From NCBI GenBank assembly GCA_019914945.1, contig CM034103.1, positions 9,052,001-9,116,000 of the forward strand: a stretch of DNA of 64,000 nucleotides, in the 5' to 3' direction. Under the pieces are notes generated by a model. The model made no database searches. It had not been told where the DNA came from and was given only the letters and a program-made list of their open reading frames with translations. Shown piece after piece: positions 37,166-49,575 of this stretch. Source of the DNA: Typha latifolia. Taxonomy: Eukaryota > Streptophyta > Magnoliopsida > Poales > Typhaceae. The position numbers and the translations under genes are program-made. Position 1 is the first letter of the stretch; each line of letters starts with the position of its first letter.

Positions 37166-37487
37166 TTAATTATAAAAATTATCATTAATAAAATTATATT
37201 GAAGGATATATAATATTATTAAAATAGTTAATGTCTAAATAATCTATTTGCATTAATTAAGAAGAAAAATACCTAAATAAATAATATAAATAAACTATTA
37301 AATCTTATTGGAGAGAAGAAGAAGAAGAAGAAGAAGAAGAAGAAGAAGAGAAGAGGAAGAGAAGAGAGAGAGGAGGTGAGGGAGGAGGTTGTAGACCGAG
37401 GCCGGCGGGGAGGGCACCGGCCGCTACTGGCCAGCCAGCGGCCGGCCTCTCGCCTGCGGCTCGGCTCCGACGAGCCCAACCTCGGGC

Positions 37488-37540
<53 letters not shown>

Positions 37541-37810
37541 AAAGAAAGGGGGAGTGAGAGGTCTCACCGGCGGCGACGGTGGCTCTAGGGAAGGTGTCGG
37601 TATAGAGAGAGAGTAGAGTGAGAGGGTGGTTGAGAGAGAGAGAGAAAGAGATTTAAAGAGAGAGAGAGAGAGAGAGAAAAGGCGGTGGAGGAGGAGTAGT
37701 GGCGGCGCCGGGGCCCGTCGGGGTCCACCGCGGCCAGCTAGCCGCAGCCGGTTGGCTGCGACAGCGGCCGCAGGCGCGTGGCGTGCCACCAAGCTGCACG
37801 AGCAACTGGC

Positions 37811-37856
37811 ATGGGCACGAGGCCGGCCACAGTGTGGCCGGTCGCGTCGTGCCCAT
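37811..37856 (+). repeat. Terminal hairpin of copy B
   Basis: The outer stem ATGGGCACGA pairs with TCGTGCCCAT. The inner stem GCCGGCCACA pairs with TGTGGCCGGT. A T tract at 37860-37869 follows. Confidence 0.85.
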
Positions 37857-37885
37857 AAATTTTTTTTTTGGATTGGATTGTTACA

Positions 37886-38280
37886 ATAGCGACAGGAAAT
37901 ATTACCGGAGTACTAAGAACCGCTGCAATGGTGCCTCCTCGAGCACCCCTAAAGCATCCAAGATGTGAAGTACGTACCTAGAGGTCTGGAATAAGCACTC
38001 ACACCTTCTCAAGTGGAGGAATGAAAGGCCAAAAGCCTATGCTTTCATTGTGATGAGAAGTTTGTACCCGGGCATCGCTGCGCTAAATCAATGGGATCGG
38101 TGATGCTAATAGATGGATTGGAGGATGTGGAGGATGTGGAGGATGTGGAGGATGTGGAGGATGTGGAGGATGAGTTTGCAGCTGAAAATGAAGGTGTGGC
38201 TGGACATCAAGGAGAAGTAGCTGAGGAGCAACCCTTGGAGGACATGATAGCCGAAATCTTCCTCCACGCCTATTCAGGGA
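37886..38280 (+). pseudogene. Gypsy gag, second part with zinc knuckle
   Basis: CFHCDEKFVPGHRC lies at about 38046-38088. It is followed by a 9-bp GAGGATGTG tandem (38116-38168) coding for repeated VED. Stops are present. Confidence 0.8.
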
Positions 38281-38298
38281 CAGCCGCGCCAAAAGACT

Positions 38299-40140
38299 TT
38301 GCGGGTGAATAGTGTAGTCAAGAAAACCATAGTGAGAATCTTGATCGACATCGGGTCCACCCACAACTTCATTGACGAGAGGCTCCTTAGGAAGATTGGG
38401 CTCGAGTCGGAACCCATGGAAGGGTTAAATGTGATGATTGGAGATGGCACCACATTGCGAGCAGATTTTATTTGTGGAGGTGTGGAATTGAAGCTGCAAG
38501 GCCAAACTTTCACATTGGATCTTTATCCGTTGGCCTTGCGAGGTGCCAATATTATCTTGGGGACCCAATAGCTTCAAAGTTGGAGGCCCGCAACAATTGA
38601 TTTCTCAAACCTCACACTGACATTTCGGAGGAATAGTTCAAGGGTGCTGCTGGATGGAAATCAACCGCGACAAGGGCTGACATTGCAACCACTTGTGGGG
38701 TTTTCTTGTGCAGGGGACCGACCTCTACTATTGCAAATGGCTGTTGCTGAACCAGAACATCCACCACTAAGGGAAATAGCCGTTGACATGCAAGAGTTGC
38801 TGCAAAAGTTCAAGGATCTCTTCGAGGAACCCCGAGGACTACCGCCGACCCGTCGGCACGACCATTGCATCCAGATCATTCCAGGGGCTGAACCAGCAAA
38901 TGTCCAACCCTATTAGTACCTGCATGTCCAGAAGGAAGAGATCAGTAAATTGGTGGTGGAAATGCTCGAGCAAGGTATTATTCAACTGAGTAGAAGTGCC
39001 TACTCATCGTCGGTGCTACTGGTTCGAAAGAAAGACGGGAGTTGGTGATTTTGCATCGACTATTGAGCCTTGAATGCAATTACCGTCAAAGACCGGTGTC
39101 CAATACTGGTGATCGAGGAGTTGCTGGATGAACTTACACGAACGGGGTACCATCAAATCCACGTCGACTCGGAAGATGTGCACAAAACAGCGTTCCGAAC
39201 TCACGATGGCCACTATGAGTTCCGAGTCATGCCGTTTGGGCTCATTAATGCACCGACGACATTCCAAGGGCTGATGAATGATTTTTTTCGTCCGCTCTTA
39301 CGTCGATATGTGCTCGTCTTCTTTGACGATATTCTAGTGTATAGCAGAAATTGGAGCGAGCACTTATGGCATGTGCGTGAGGTGTTGAATATCTTGTGAC
39401 AAAACCAGTTAAAAGTTAAGATGAGCAAGTGTCTTTGGGGAGAGTCATGAGTGGAGTACTTGGGACATATAATCTCAACAAGAGGAGTGGAAGCCGATCC
39501 AAGCAAGATCAAGAATATGGTGGAGTGGCCGATTACTACTAATCAGTGAGAATTGAGGGGATTACTTGGGTTGACGGGGTACTACCGGCGATTCGTTGCC
39601 AACTACAGCAAAATTGATGCCCCGCTGACCTCCTTACTAAAAAAAGGTGGGTTTCAATGGACGGGCAAGGCAACGGAGGCCTTCGAAGCCTTGAAGATAG
39701 CTATGTCTACCGCTTCGATTCTAGCACTACCGGATTTCAGCAAGCCCTTTGTGGTGGAATGCGACACTTCGGGTGAGGGCATTGGAGCAGTTTTGATGCA
39801 AGAGGGCAGACCCATGGCATATATGAGCAAGGCATTTTCAAACCAGTAGCGACAGCTATCCACCTACGAGCGCGAAATGCTAGCGATTCTACACGCTGTC
39901 ACCAAATGGCGACCCTACTTGATTGGCCAACGGTTTACTATCCGCACGGACCAGCATAGCTTACCCTACTTCATGGAGCAACGTGTGCACACCCCAGGCT
40001 AGCAACGGTGGGTTATGAAACTCTTTGGGTATGACTACGAATTAGTCTACAAAAAGGGGATCGAGAATCGAGCGACCGATGCTCTTTCGCGCAACCGAAC
40101 ACAAGTGAGCTTGCCTCTTTTTCAGCACCAACCTTTCCTC
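38299..40140 (+). pseudogene. Gypsy protease, reverse transcriptase and RNase H, interrupted by stops
   Basis: One reading frame carries, in order, protease (ILIDIGSTHNFIDE, where the usual DSG is DIG), the reverse transcriptase fingers and palm ([15 protein letters not shown]; active site [10 protein letters not shown] at about 39319-39348), the connection region ([13 protein letters not shown]) and RNase H ([29 protein letters not shown]). About nine stops interrupt it and no shift is needed from 38299 on. Integrase does not follow; sequence runs straight towards the polypurine site and 3' LTR. Confidence 0.92.
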
Positions 40141-40262
40141 TATTTTCAGATATGTGGGGAACCAATGCAGAAGATCAAATCATGGAGGAGCTTGAGTCAG
40201 AGTTCAAAGATCGCTTCCCAAATTTCAAACCTTGAGGACAAGGTTGCAGAAGCGTGGTGGAT

Positions 40263-41208
40263 TGATACGATTCGGACTTCACCGGTGTCATCTCGAGCAT
40301 GGATACACTTTAGGGGTGTCTTTGTTTCTTGTTATAATGTTTAATTTCTAAGAAAATAAGTTTACTGTAAGTTGCGTTCGAATGCGGGTGGAGTGCGTTC
40401 GAACGTGGTTATGAACGCCTGTATCATGTTCACACATCTAGAGAGTGTGAATTATGCGTTCGAACGCCTCATTTGAACGCGCTGTGAACGCCTACATCAT
40501 GTTCGCAAATCCAGAGAAGTGGGAAACAGGTGCGTTCAGACACACGTTCGAATGCCTGCAACGCGTTCGCAAATCCAGAGGAGAGCGAACTAGGTGCATT
40601 TGAATGTGGTCGGCGAAAATGTACTGTTTAGGGTTATTTTTAAATTGTTTGGTTAGCCTCTAAAGGATGTGAATGGCAACCATAGAGTCATTATTGATGA
40701 ATTGAGTTTTGCCTTACCTCCTTCGTCTTCTTCGCTCTCGTTCTCTCGATCCCCGGCGACGCTGCTTCTAACTTCCCTCGACCGGCCAATCACCCTAGTC
40801 CCTTAGGGGTGGCCCTCTCCTCTCCCCTTTTCCAATCTATCCAACACTTGCCCTAACCCTTCCATCAACCATAACCCTTCCACCACCACTTTTCACCGGT
40901 GCCACCCCATTAATACCGGACCACCGCCAACCACCATCATCTAGAATCTCGTGCCTCCATCCACGGATCCTGATCAAACCTCCTAATGTTCGTTCACTAA
41001 TTGGACGATATCTTGAGATATCTATATCCGATTCTCTTGAAACTTAATTTGTTGGAAAAATATTTTCTGGGGCTACAACATATCCAAATTTCACATCGAT
41101 CCGACGGCAGTATCTTTCAGGATCTATTTATAAAGTTCTATGGCAGAATCAGTCCAGATCTGAGAATTAGAAGAGATCGAACCTTAGCCAAAAAGGGAGA
41201 TCCTATCA
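40263..41208 (+). repeat. 3' LTR of the gypsy element
   Basis: TGATAC...CCTATCA, the counterpart of 32675-33659 with dozens of substitutions and small gaps. It also holds the GTTCGAACGC-type cluster (40374-40600). Confidence 0.9.
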
Positions 41209-41587
41209 GAAAGGTGTAGAATTGGCTATAATGTGATCATTGAATACTTAGTAACTTTTCATGTCAATCAAATGTCTTTTTCTTGCTAGCAGGGTCTCAA
41301 AAAATAGGTATAAATTTGAAATCATTTATATAATATAGAGTTAGGCTTTCATCAGTCTAGCAACACTTCAAATAAAAATATTACTCTTTTTAAGTTACTC
41401 CTTTTACTCTTGCAAAGTGATTAGGTTTATATTTTCTTTATTTTTCTCATACTAGTAATATTACTTTTACTAACATAGACAAATAATGATTATTTCCGAC
41501 TTGTATAAGAGTATGATTGTAAGAGTCTACAATTTCCTTTTTGTTATAAAAGTATATAACAGATAAGCTTATATAATGGTAAATATG
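41209..41587 (+). mobile_element. Long-LTR family fragment, copy E, right piece
   Basis: Continues 32317-32674 after removing the gypsy element. The reading GAAAGGTGTAGA and, later, CTAGCAGGGTCTC...GAAATCATTTAT follow the middle of copies B-D. Cut at 41587 by the next insertion. Confidence 0.55.
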
Positions 41588-41872
41588 TGTAATGACCCAA
41601 GTTAGTAAAAAAACAAATTATATAGCTGGCCACAACGCGACCGACCACGTTATGGCCAGCCTTGACCAATATGCTCTACATGTAGTGGCCATAGTGGAGG
41701 TGCCCTATTTGGCATCGCGGCGACTCGTGGAGGTGTGACTGCGCCCACCGGCCACTCCGCCATCGCCATGCGACCACCTCGGCCTCTCTCTGTTCCTCTT
41801 TCTCTAGTTTTATCTTTCTCTTATTCTCTCAATCTTTTCCTCTCTCTCTCTCTCACTCTTTAGCTCTCTTCC

Positions 41873-42050
41873 TGTAATAACCCAAGTAGGGTTTAAAAAA
41901 AAATTATGGGCACGACGCGACCGGCCACACTATGGCTGGCCTCGTGCCCATGCAAGCTGACGCCACGCGCCCACGACCGCTGCCGCAACCAATCGGCTGC
42001 GGCCAGCTGGCCGTGGCAGGCCCCGACGCCGCCACTACTCCTCCTCCACC

Positions 42051-42114
<64 letters not shown>

Positions 42115-43558
42115 CTGAGGTTTGGCTCGTCGGAGCCGAGCCGCCGGCAAGAGGCCGGCCGCTGGCTGGCCAGCAGCGGCCGGTGCCCTCCTCGCCGGCT
42201 CGGGTCAGCACTTCCCTCATCTTCCTTCCCTTCTTCTCTTCTCTTCTTCTTCTTCCTTCTTCCTTCTTCCTTTCTTCTTCTTCTTCCTCAGCTGCTTCTT
42301 CTCTTATTGTTTTCTGCAACAGTGCTGGGCTCGGCCCAGCACTGTAGTAGGCTAGTGCTAGGCCAATCCCAGCACTAATACTAGTGATCCCTCAATTTTT
42401 TTGTTAATTTTTATTATTTATTATTTTATTTAGGTATTTCTGCCTTAATTAATACAAATAGATTTAGACATTATTTATTTTAATAATAATACATATTCAT
42501 CATTATGATTATTGTTAATTATAATTAATTAATGATTAATTAGGTTATAAACTATTACACATAAATATAGGTAATACTGATATTTATTTATTTACTTATA
42601 TGTATATTAGATTAATAGATAGATTTGTAAATTATAATTATAGATTTATATTCTAATATTCTTATGATATATATTTTAAGTAATTCTATTAATTTATTAT
42701 ATATTGTTATTTTTGTAACAAATAAAATATTAGGCTTATGTATTTATTTATTATTATATAAAGTAATTTCTAATTAATCAAGATATACTTATAGTTAGGT
42801 TTTCATTTATATTTATATTTTTATTTTTATCTGTAATTAAAAATCTAGCTAGTTATAAAGAGAAGTAGAAATTCTAAAACCTTCTAAATGATCATATATT
42901 ACATGAAGGGATTTTAATCAGATAAACGGCTAACATCATACTACTTAAATAATTTCAGATTCCGACCCCCCTGTTTAAGACCCCGTGGACTTAGCTATCG
43001 AGGCTTGAGCATTGTTGTAGCAACGTGAACGAGTGGTTGTTTAGTATTTGCAGTGGTGGTGAGTAGTCTTATCCCGTAGACACCTTTCTCAAATTATGTT
43101 ATATTATATATTATGTACATGCATGTTTCGGCCTCCGGCATGATTATATGACTTTATCTAGAGATGATTATAGTCGAGCATATTTTATCATGCATTTAAT
43201 TAGGTTGATCTGGGATATGAGCACATTAGTGATATATATAGAGATGATAAGAGATGATTATACTGATATAATGTTATGTCCAGTCGATCTGTAGCATGAG
43301 TATGCATGTGTTGACTACATAGTTGGAGACTACATTGCATTATTTTTCTCTTGATTCATGTTCCACTTAAATTTTTGTTATGCATTGACTTGTTATCATA
43401 CTGGATATATACATATGATCTGTTATTTAGAAAGAAAACATTAAATGTGATTGATAGGATAGTTGATAAAAAGCGTGAGGATACTCGAGTGGGCGCGAGG
43501 GTTAGGGCGTGCTTGGAGATGATTGATTGCTCGACACCTCCGGGCGTGGGTGTGCCTG
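41873..43558 (-). mobile_element. Truncated long-LTR copy F inside A'
   Basis: Begins with the full inverted end TGTAATAACCC, A tract and terminal hairpin (ATGGGCACGA...TCGTGCCCAT at 41906-41950). It continues through a CT run (42057-42112), a CTT-rich tract and a GC palindrome (about 42322-42342), and stops near 43550, where similarity to copy C at about 27690 ends. The rest, including the TGTAACG end, is missing. It resembles copy C more than B or D. No target duplication was seen. Confidence 0.75.
42057..42112 (-). repeat. (CT)n microsatellite
   Basis: Pure CT run, the inverted counterpart of the GA tracts of copies B-D. Confidence 0.95.
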
Positions 43559-44087
43559 GATGCTGGGCTTGGCCCAGCACCTTGAGGCATTGAGGTGTTG
43601 GGCTGAGCCTAGCATTGTGTGAAAATAGACTTTTATTTTTTTTAATTATTTAAATTATGTTATTAGTTAATTAATTATTGTAGTTAATCTAAAATATTAA
43701 TTTCTATAAATTAAATATAATTATATCATGATTAGCAAAATACATGTAATATAATTACTATATTTATCCTAGATAGGTATAATAATTATTAGAGTTATGT
43801 TCGTATACTCATATCTAGGTACTTGCATTAATTTATTTTATTTCATATCTTTTTAATTATCAAAGAAAATAATAAGCTGATGATTATGTCTTTAATAAAT
43901 TATTATATATAATAATTATATGGTTAATAAATAATAAAAAAATAGGAATTAATAATATATGATTACAATGGGAAATTATTTTTCAGTTAGGTTAATTTTA
44001 ATTAGTAGAAAGACTGATATTATATATTATAAATAATTTTAGATCCCGACCCCCCTATTCAAGACCCTGTAGACCTTTCTAACAAGG

Positions 44088-45015
44088 TGATATAGCTCTG
44101 ATACCAATTTGATGGGTTACAGTACCAAAAGATCGGCTACGGAATAAATCATCAAGATCTGAATTTACTGTAGAAAATAATCCGCGCAATCATAATAAAA
44201 TATTCATTAGATATTATTTGATAGTAAAAAAATTACGAAACTAACTGACTTAGATCCGTAGCTTCCTGTTCTATAACTTTTGTATTTATGCCCTTTGCAG
44301 ATTCGAACTGTAGCAGGGAGGAAAATATGGAATAATGTGGGTGATGGTGGTGATGACGGGTGGAGTGGATGTTATGGTTATTGATGGTATGGAGATGAAG
44401 GTGGATTGTGGAAATGATTAAGGGAAGTAGACAAAGGGAACGAAATGGTCGAGATCCCAAAAAAAGGGGTGGCTCGACAGTCTAGTGAGATTGAGATTAG
44501 AAGTTAGAAGAAACATTTCCAACAGTAGAGGTGGAAGGATGATGAAGAGGGAAGAAGAGTCTAGAGAGAAGATAGGAGGCAAGAAATCAATAATCCAATT
44601 TCATAATGAAGTTGGCTGCTATCCACATATTTATAGAGGCTAGCCAATAAGTCCTAAAATAATATAAAACCCTAACAAACCAACTAAACCAGTATTCCTT
44701 ATTTTCTTCGATTACCTATCGGATTAAGCTTTTGTTTTGTCATAGATAAATTCTGAATTTGGAGAAGTCATAAATATTAAAGTTGTAGATGTAGAGGTTA
44801 GTGAACTTATCCAACTCGTTTGATATTATTTGGATATGTGTAGAATATTCTACGAATATTTTCTCAAAATTATACAGAGCTAGATTTAGCTAATTAAATA
44901 AAATCCTAACCTACTAAGACTCTAACTAAACCAAATAACCAAACAAGATAATTAGACTCAATCCATTGAGCCTAATCTCCTTTTGATGTGATTTGATTTG
45001 ATTCGATTCGTATCA
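44088..45015 (-). mobile_element. Solitary LTR carrying a primer site, internal region deleted
   Basis: Duplication CAAGG at 44083-44087 and 45016-45020; ends TGATA...TATCA. On the minus strand the LTR reads TGATACGAATCG... to ...ACCCATCA, then TTGGTATCAGAGC (a primer-binding site) and the last bases TATATCA. It looks like a 5' LTR plus primer site joined to the final bases of a 3' LTR. It is related to the LTRs at 13.4-16.0 kb. Confidence 0.8.
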
Positions 45016-45477
45016 CAAGGATTGATCATTGTTATAGCAAATATGAAAAAGTGATTACTTGCTAATTACAGTTGCTTGAGTAATCTTATCCCCTAGATGC
45101 ATTTATCAAATTATAATATATTACATAATTATATATATGCATGTTTTGGCCTCCAACATTATTATATTAACTTATCTAGAGATGATTTTAGTTAAGTATA
45201 TTTTATCATTCATTTAATTAGACTAATTTAGGATATGAGTATGTTAATAATATACGAAGATGTAATCTAGCATAATCCGCATGTGATAGACTAGTATAGG
45301 TATATATGTGTCAAATACATGGTTGAAGACTGTATTATATTATTTTTCTCTTGATCTCTTTACCACAAAAATTCTTAATATGCATAATTTGTTGTAGTAC
45401 TAGATATATGCGTTGATTTATCATATATAATGAAATCATAAAAATACATATATATGTGATGTGATGGCTAGAATAAT

Positions 45478-45725
45478 ATCTGCTCCAAACTAGTATTGGA
45501 TATATTCTTAGTATATAACAGAGTATGGTGATGGTTCATGGTTATACTTTTAACATATGATAGGATACAATTATCATTGATATACTCTTAGCATATGATA
45601 GAATATAATTATTATTAAAATATTCTTAGTGTATGGTAGGGTATGATTATCTTAAGAGATACTCCTAGCGTGTGGTAGGGTATAATTATCTTCAGAGATA
45701 CCCTCAGCATATGATAGGATATGCT
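45478..45725 (-). repeat. Hairpin repeat array in copy A'
   Basis: About five units of roughly 50 bp with the pattern ATACTCTTAGCATATGATAG and GGTATAATTAT spacers. This is the complement of the array in copy D. Confidence 0.75.
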
Positions 45726-46027
45726 TTGAGTTTATAGTATAATGAGTATTAAGTTTGGGTTCAGGTACCGTGGTCTAGCATATTGAATGATATTTAGAAT
45801 TAAGATGGATGACTGTGATAGTGAGAGATATGTGAATTATATTTAACTCTAACATATATGATATCGAGTGATTGGCATGCATCATACATACTGATGTGAC
45901 TAGTATCACTAGATCATAATTGTTATACTTTATATGTTGTTATATTAGGTGATGTTATATTATAATTTTATCATGAGATATATTTTTAGTTGAGGATATA
46001 ATATGCTCGTATTCATAAGATATTGAT

Positions 46028-46028
<1 letters not shown>

Positions 46029-46061
<33 letters not shown>

Positions 46062-46072
46062 GGGGGGGGGGG
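46029..46072. repeat. Compound (TA)n(TG)n(G)n microsatellite
   Basis: TA run, TG run and a 12-base G run in succession. Confidence 0.95.
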
Positions 46073-46270
46073 CACGCTCAAATATGACATCATGCTTATT
46101 TCTGTTTCGTATTGTATTATCTTAGTATATAATCTACTCTCTATTTAACATCACTGATTTAGGGTAATGTCTATTCACTGAGCTCCTAGCTCATAACTCT
46201 CTTTGTTTTTTTTTAAAACTCAAATAAACAAGTGGAGCATGATACTCCTTTAAAGGTCTTGCCAATAATT

Positions 46271-46743
46271 GAGGAGTAGAGTGCAGTTAGTGTTGTACGC
46301 TAGATGAGTCATGTTATATGATGTATTAGTTGACTTTTAGAGTGATGTCTTTATCCTTGTCATTTCTATTAACAAATAATTTTGTACTTGATGGGTTATA
46401 TATTGTGTATGTGTAATAGTGAGATGCTCTTGATGACATGTTGTGTCATGTGTGGGGCCCTATTAAGATTATCATTGTATTATTGATATTTAGACATGAG
46501 TTATTCTTAATTTAGATATTGAGAAGTAGAGTGCAGTTAGTGTTGTACGCTAGATGAGTTATGTTATATAATGTATCAGTTGTCATTTCTATTAACAAAT
46601 GATTTTGTACTTGATGGGTTATATCTTGTGTATGTGTAATAGTGAGATACTCTTAATGACATGTTGTGTCATGTGTGGGGCTCTATTAGGATTATCATTA
46701 TATTATTGATATTTAGACATGAGTTATTATTAATTTAGATATT
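46271..46743 (-). repeat. 250-bp tandem duplication in copy A'
   Basis: The segment starting GAGTAGAGTGCAGTTAGTG recurs with an offset of exactly 250 bp; the second copy has a short deletion. The duplicated unit lies near the TGTAACA end of the LTR. Confidence 0.85.
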
Positions 46744-46871
46744 GTGGATAAAATTATGGTGTTGATACAAGTTTATTTGATTGTTGACAACTAACCAAGT
46801 TGTTAGGTGTCTTGCACGTGCTGTGTGGACTTGTGCCATATACGTGTTTAGTGTTTGGGTGTTACAATATG

Positions 46872-49575
46872 ACTAGCTATATATAATCAATAGTTATAGG
46901 TATTATACATGAATAATTTTGATAATTTTATATATATATATACACATGTTCGAACACCTTAAGCTTATTTTCATTCTAGATTTCATAAGCTATTTGTTTT
47001 ATTTTAGATCTAAAATAAACTTGATTAATCATATAGGCAATACTAGTATTCACAACCTCAACTCAGCATCTTTGAAGAATATTCTCTATATGCATCATAA
47101 CACGAGCCATGTCTTGCACAATATAATATTTTTCTCTCAACTACATCATTTTGCTTGATGCCACAAGAATCATAAAACAAGGTATATTATTCCTTCTCAA
47201 ATTTGCTGCCATTATTTGATTGATAAAATCTTATAATCTCTTTCATTTTGAAGTCGCAAACATAAGAATTTAAAAACGTCAAAGATATCATTTTTTTTCT
47301 CTTAAGAAAGCGATCCATGTTAATCTAAAAATATCATCTACCAAAAGATATGTGTGTGTGTGTGTGTGTTTAGTTGGAGCCATAAGATCCATATATATCA
47401 ATTTCAAAGGTCTTTTGGTAGAAAAAGAATTAATCTTTTTATGAGAAGACTTAATCTGTTCGCCACATACACTTTACTTTTTGATGTTCAGATTCAATAT
47501 ACCTTGATATATTCAAATTTTGATAGCTCTGATTAATCATTAAAATTCACGGCCTAACCTTTGAAACTGTAATTCAAAATAATCTAATGATGTAGAATTA
47601 AATTTTAAGACAACATTCAAGCAAACACCATATTAATTATCCATAGTTTGAACACCATATACCATAGTTTTATCTTTCTAATCTACAATCACATGCTGAT
47701 TTAACTAATATTCAAAAGATTTGTCTTTAAACTCTCGATATATAAAATATTTTATAATCTTGGTAAGCCGAGAGTAATCACAACACCTCTTTCTATAACT
47801 CTAGTAGTGCTATCATCACAAAAGGTCACGGTACCACCCTCAAAATTTTATAGAGATTGAAACAAAATTTTATCACAAGACATATGTCTAGAGCAATCAC
47901 TATTTAAGTATTACATATTAGAATATAAAGCTTTAAGTATGCATAATATATCACTTAAAATCACTTTTTTTTATTCACACATGTTTTGTTTTCAAACCAA
48001 TTTTTATCAATCTTTTCATTATTCAAACCATAAATCTTATATACCCGAAAACACCACAATAATGATAAATAAATATAAATTTTGATTTCCACACTTGACT
48101 GTTGTTTCTAAAATTCAAATGTGCCTTATTTTTGTTTACTTGAGGTGTAGGTTTAGTTTCCTTTGGATGTGATGGAACACCACGAGTCACACGTACATAT
48201 TTTTAGTTGTACGCTCCTAAGTACTTACAGAAATAAAAATTATTTTAATATTACTCAGTATTTCCTACATAATCGAGGCCATACTTGATTCGTGCATTCT
48301 GAATCTTGTCTATCTTGGTCTTTCTGATTTCAGTTTAGTTTCTCAAGAAGATCCTTAAGCTTCTTTTTATTTTTATTTTTATTTTTAACTTTTTCAGCCT
48401 TCTAAGGTTACATTTAATTGGATATGTAATTTGCCTTTTTTTTTTAATTTTGAGAGGATTAACTTGTCGAAGTCTTTTGCCTTTCAAATTTATATAACTT
48501 TTGGGATAGTTCATCATATGCTTTTCAAATATTCATCTTTTCATCATTGTCTTCCTGCTCATATGTGCTTAAATTCTCACAAGAATTGTTTGATGATAAA
48601 ATAGATTCAGTAAATGCTAAAAGATTTCTTGTTTTTAGAATCACTATAATCCAACTCATTTGAATCATTCCAAATGACTTCCATTGCTTTCCCTTTTATT
48701 TTCAATTAGTTTCGACATTTTTGGACAAATTGTCTGAAACCTTGACATTCATAACATTGTATATATCTACTGGTACTGTGACATTTAGGCCTTTTGTTAT
48801 TGTCAAGAGGCTTAGACTTGTTGTTTTTACCCAAAACATTCTTCGATTTAAAAAAAAATATAATTGTTTCAATAAAAAGAGTCATCAGCTCATGATCAAA
48901 ATCACTATCATCATTGCTACTATCCTTAGTCTTTTAAATAGAATTTAGAGCAACCCCTTTAGATTTTCTAGGCTGATGAAGAGTAGCTTCAAAAGTTTGA
49001 AGGTTCCTGACTAATTGTTCGACTCTCATATTGTCAATGTCGTTGCTATTTTATATAGTAGTAATCTTAGATTAAAATTTCTTAGAAAAAGATCTAAGAA
49101 TTTTTCTAACAATTCTATTTTTGAAAAACTTCTCTCCTAGGTTGAGTTAAAACATCACTAAATTTGGCATAAAAGTTATCAAAAGACTCATTATCCTCCA
49201 TACAAAGAGTTTCAAACTTAGTCGTAAACCTCTGAAGCTCAGATAATTTAATAGTGGGAGTATCCTCATGTGTAGTCTTGATGATATCCCAAGCATCCTT
49301 AGCAACTTTACATATACAGATTTTGCGAAACCCATCAGGAGAAACACCACTTAAAACTATATTAATGATTTTACTGTTCCAACCACATAATTCATACATT
49401 AATTTATCCCATTTGTCTATGAGTTTTACTATTGGTTTTAATCAATTATCATAGTTGGAGATGTCCAACCATGAACAACAGATATCCAAACCCGTTTACT
49501 AATAAACTTTGCAAATGCTCACATTTTGGATTTCTAGTACGGATGGTTAGATCTATCAAGCAAATGAGGTCTAGC
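46872..49575 (-). mobile_element. Ty1/copia internal region: gag, zinc knuckle and integrase remains
   Basis: On the minus strand, from high to low coordinates: a gag start resembling MARPHLLDRSNHPY near 49575-49520; UBN2-type gag with AKDAWDIIKTTHEDTPTIKL and ESFDNFYAKFSD (49399-49150); a zinc knuckle beginning CYECQGF near 48765; and an integrase stretch resembling VVERK and LCKTW near 47110-47150. Stops are frequent. Reverse transcriptase, RNase H and the 3' LTR were not found. The upstream leader was displaced by copy D to 52740-52840. Confidence 0.75.

Larger units (their letters stand above)
34228..37885 (+). mobile_element. Solo LTR of the long TGTAA...TTACA family, copy B
   Basis: Starts TATAACGCCCCC (second base changed from TGTAACG) and ends TTGTTACA, with the exact duplication ATAGC at 34223-34227 and 37886-37890. 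It is 3658 bp, inserted in the gypsy gag. It is nearly the same as copy D in long stretches but longer because of an internal 555-bp tandem duplication. It contains GAA and GA tracts (37316-37350, 37491-37535), a long bipartite terminal hairpin at 37811-37856, a T tract and no coding domain. Confidence 0.9.
32675..41208 (+). mobile_element. Gypsy LTR retrotransposon lacking integrase, split by a solo LTR
   Basis: LTRs of 985 and 946 bp both start TGATA and end TATCA. The exact duplication GAAAG lies at 32670-32674 and 41209-41213. Inside are a tRNA-iMet-type primer site, gag with zinc knuckle, and protease, reverse transcriptase and RNase H in one broken frame. The 3' LTR follows shortly after RNase H, so integrase and any chromodomain are absent. 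A long solo LTR (34228-37885) sits in gag. The CFHCDEKFVPGHRC knuckle is typical of Reina-like chromoviruses; the clade is an inference. Numerous LTR differences and stops show an old, dead copy. Confidence 0.92.
41588..46866 (-). mobile_element. Solo LTR of the long family, copy A', inverted, with two insertions inside
   Basis: On the + strand it begins TGTAATGACCC and ends TTTGGGTGTTACA, with the exact duplication ATATG at 41583-41587 and 46867-46871. A truncated second copy (41873-43558) and a different LTR (44088-45015) interrupt it; without them it is about 2.65 kb. It contains the hairpin repeat array at 45478-45725, a 250-bp tandem duplication near the LTR start, and a TA/TG/G run at 46029-46072. 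Confidence 0.87.

Noticed and set aside
42035..42378. Frames of up to 148 aa with poly-Ser/Leu
   Set aside because: CT-repeat artefacts in copy F.
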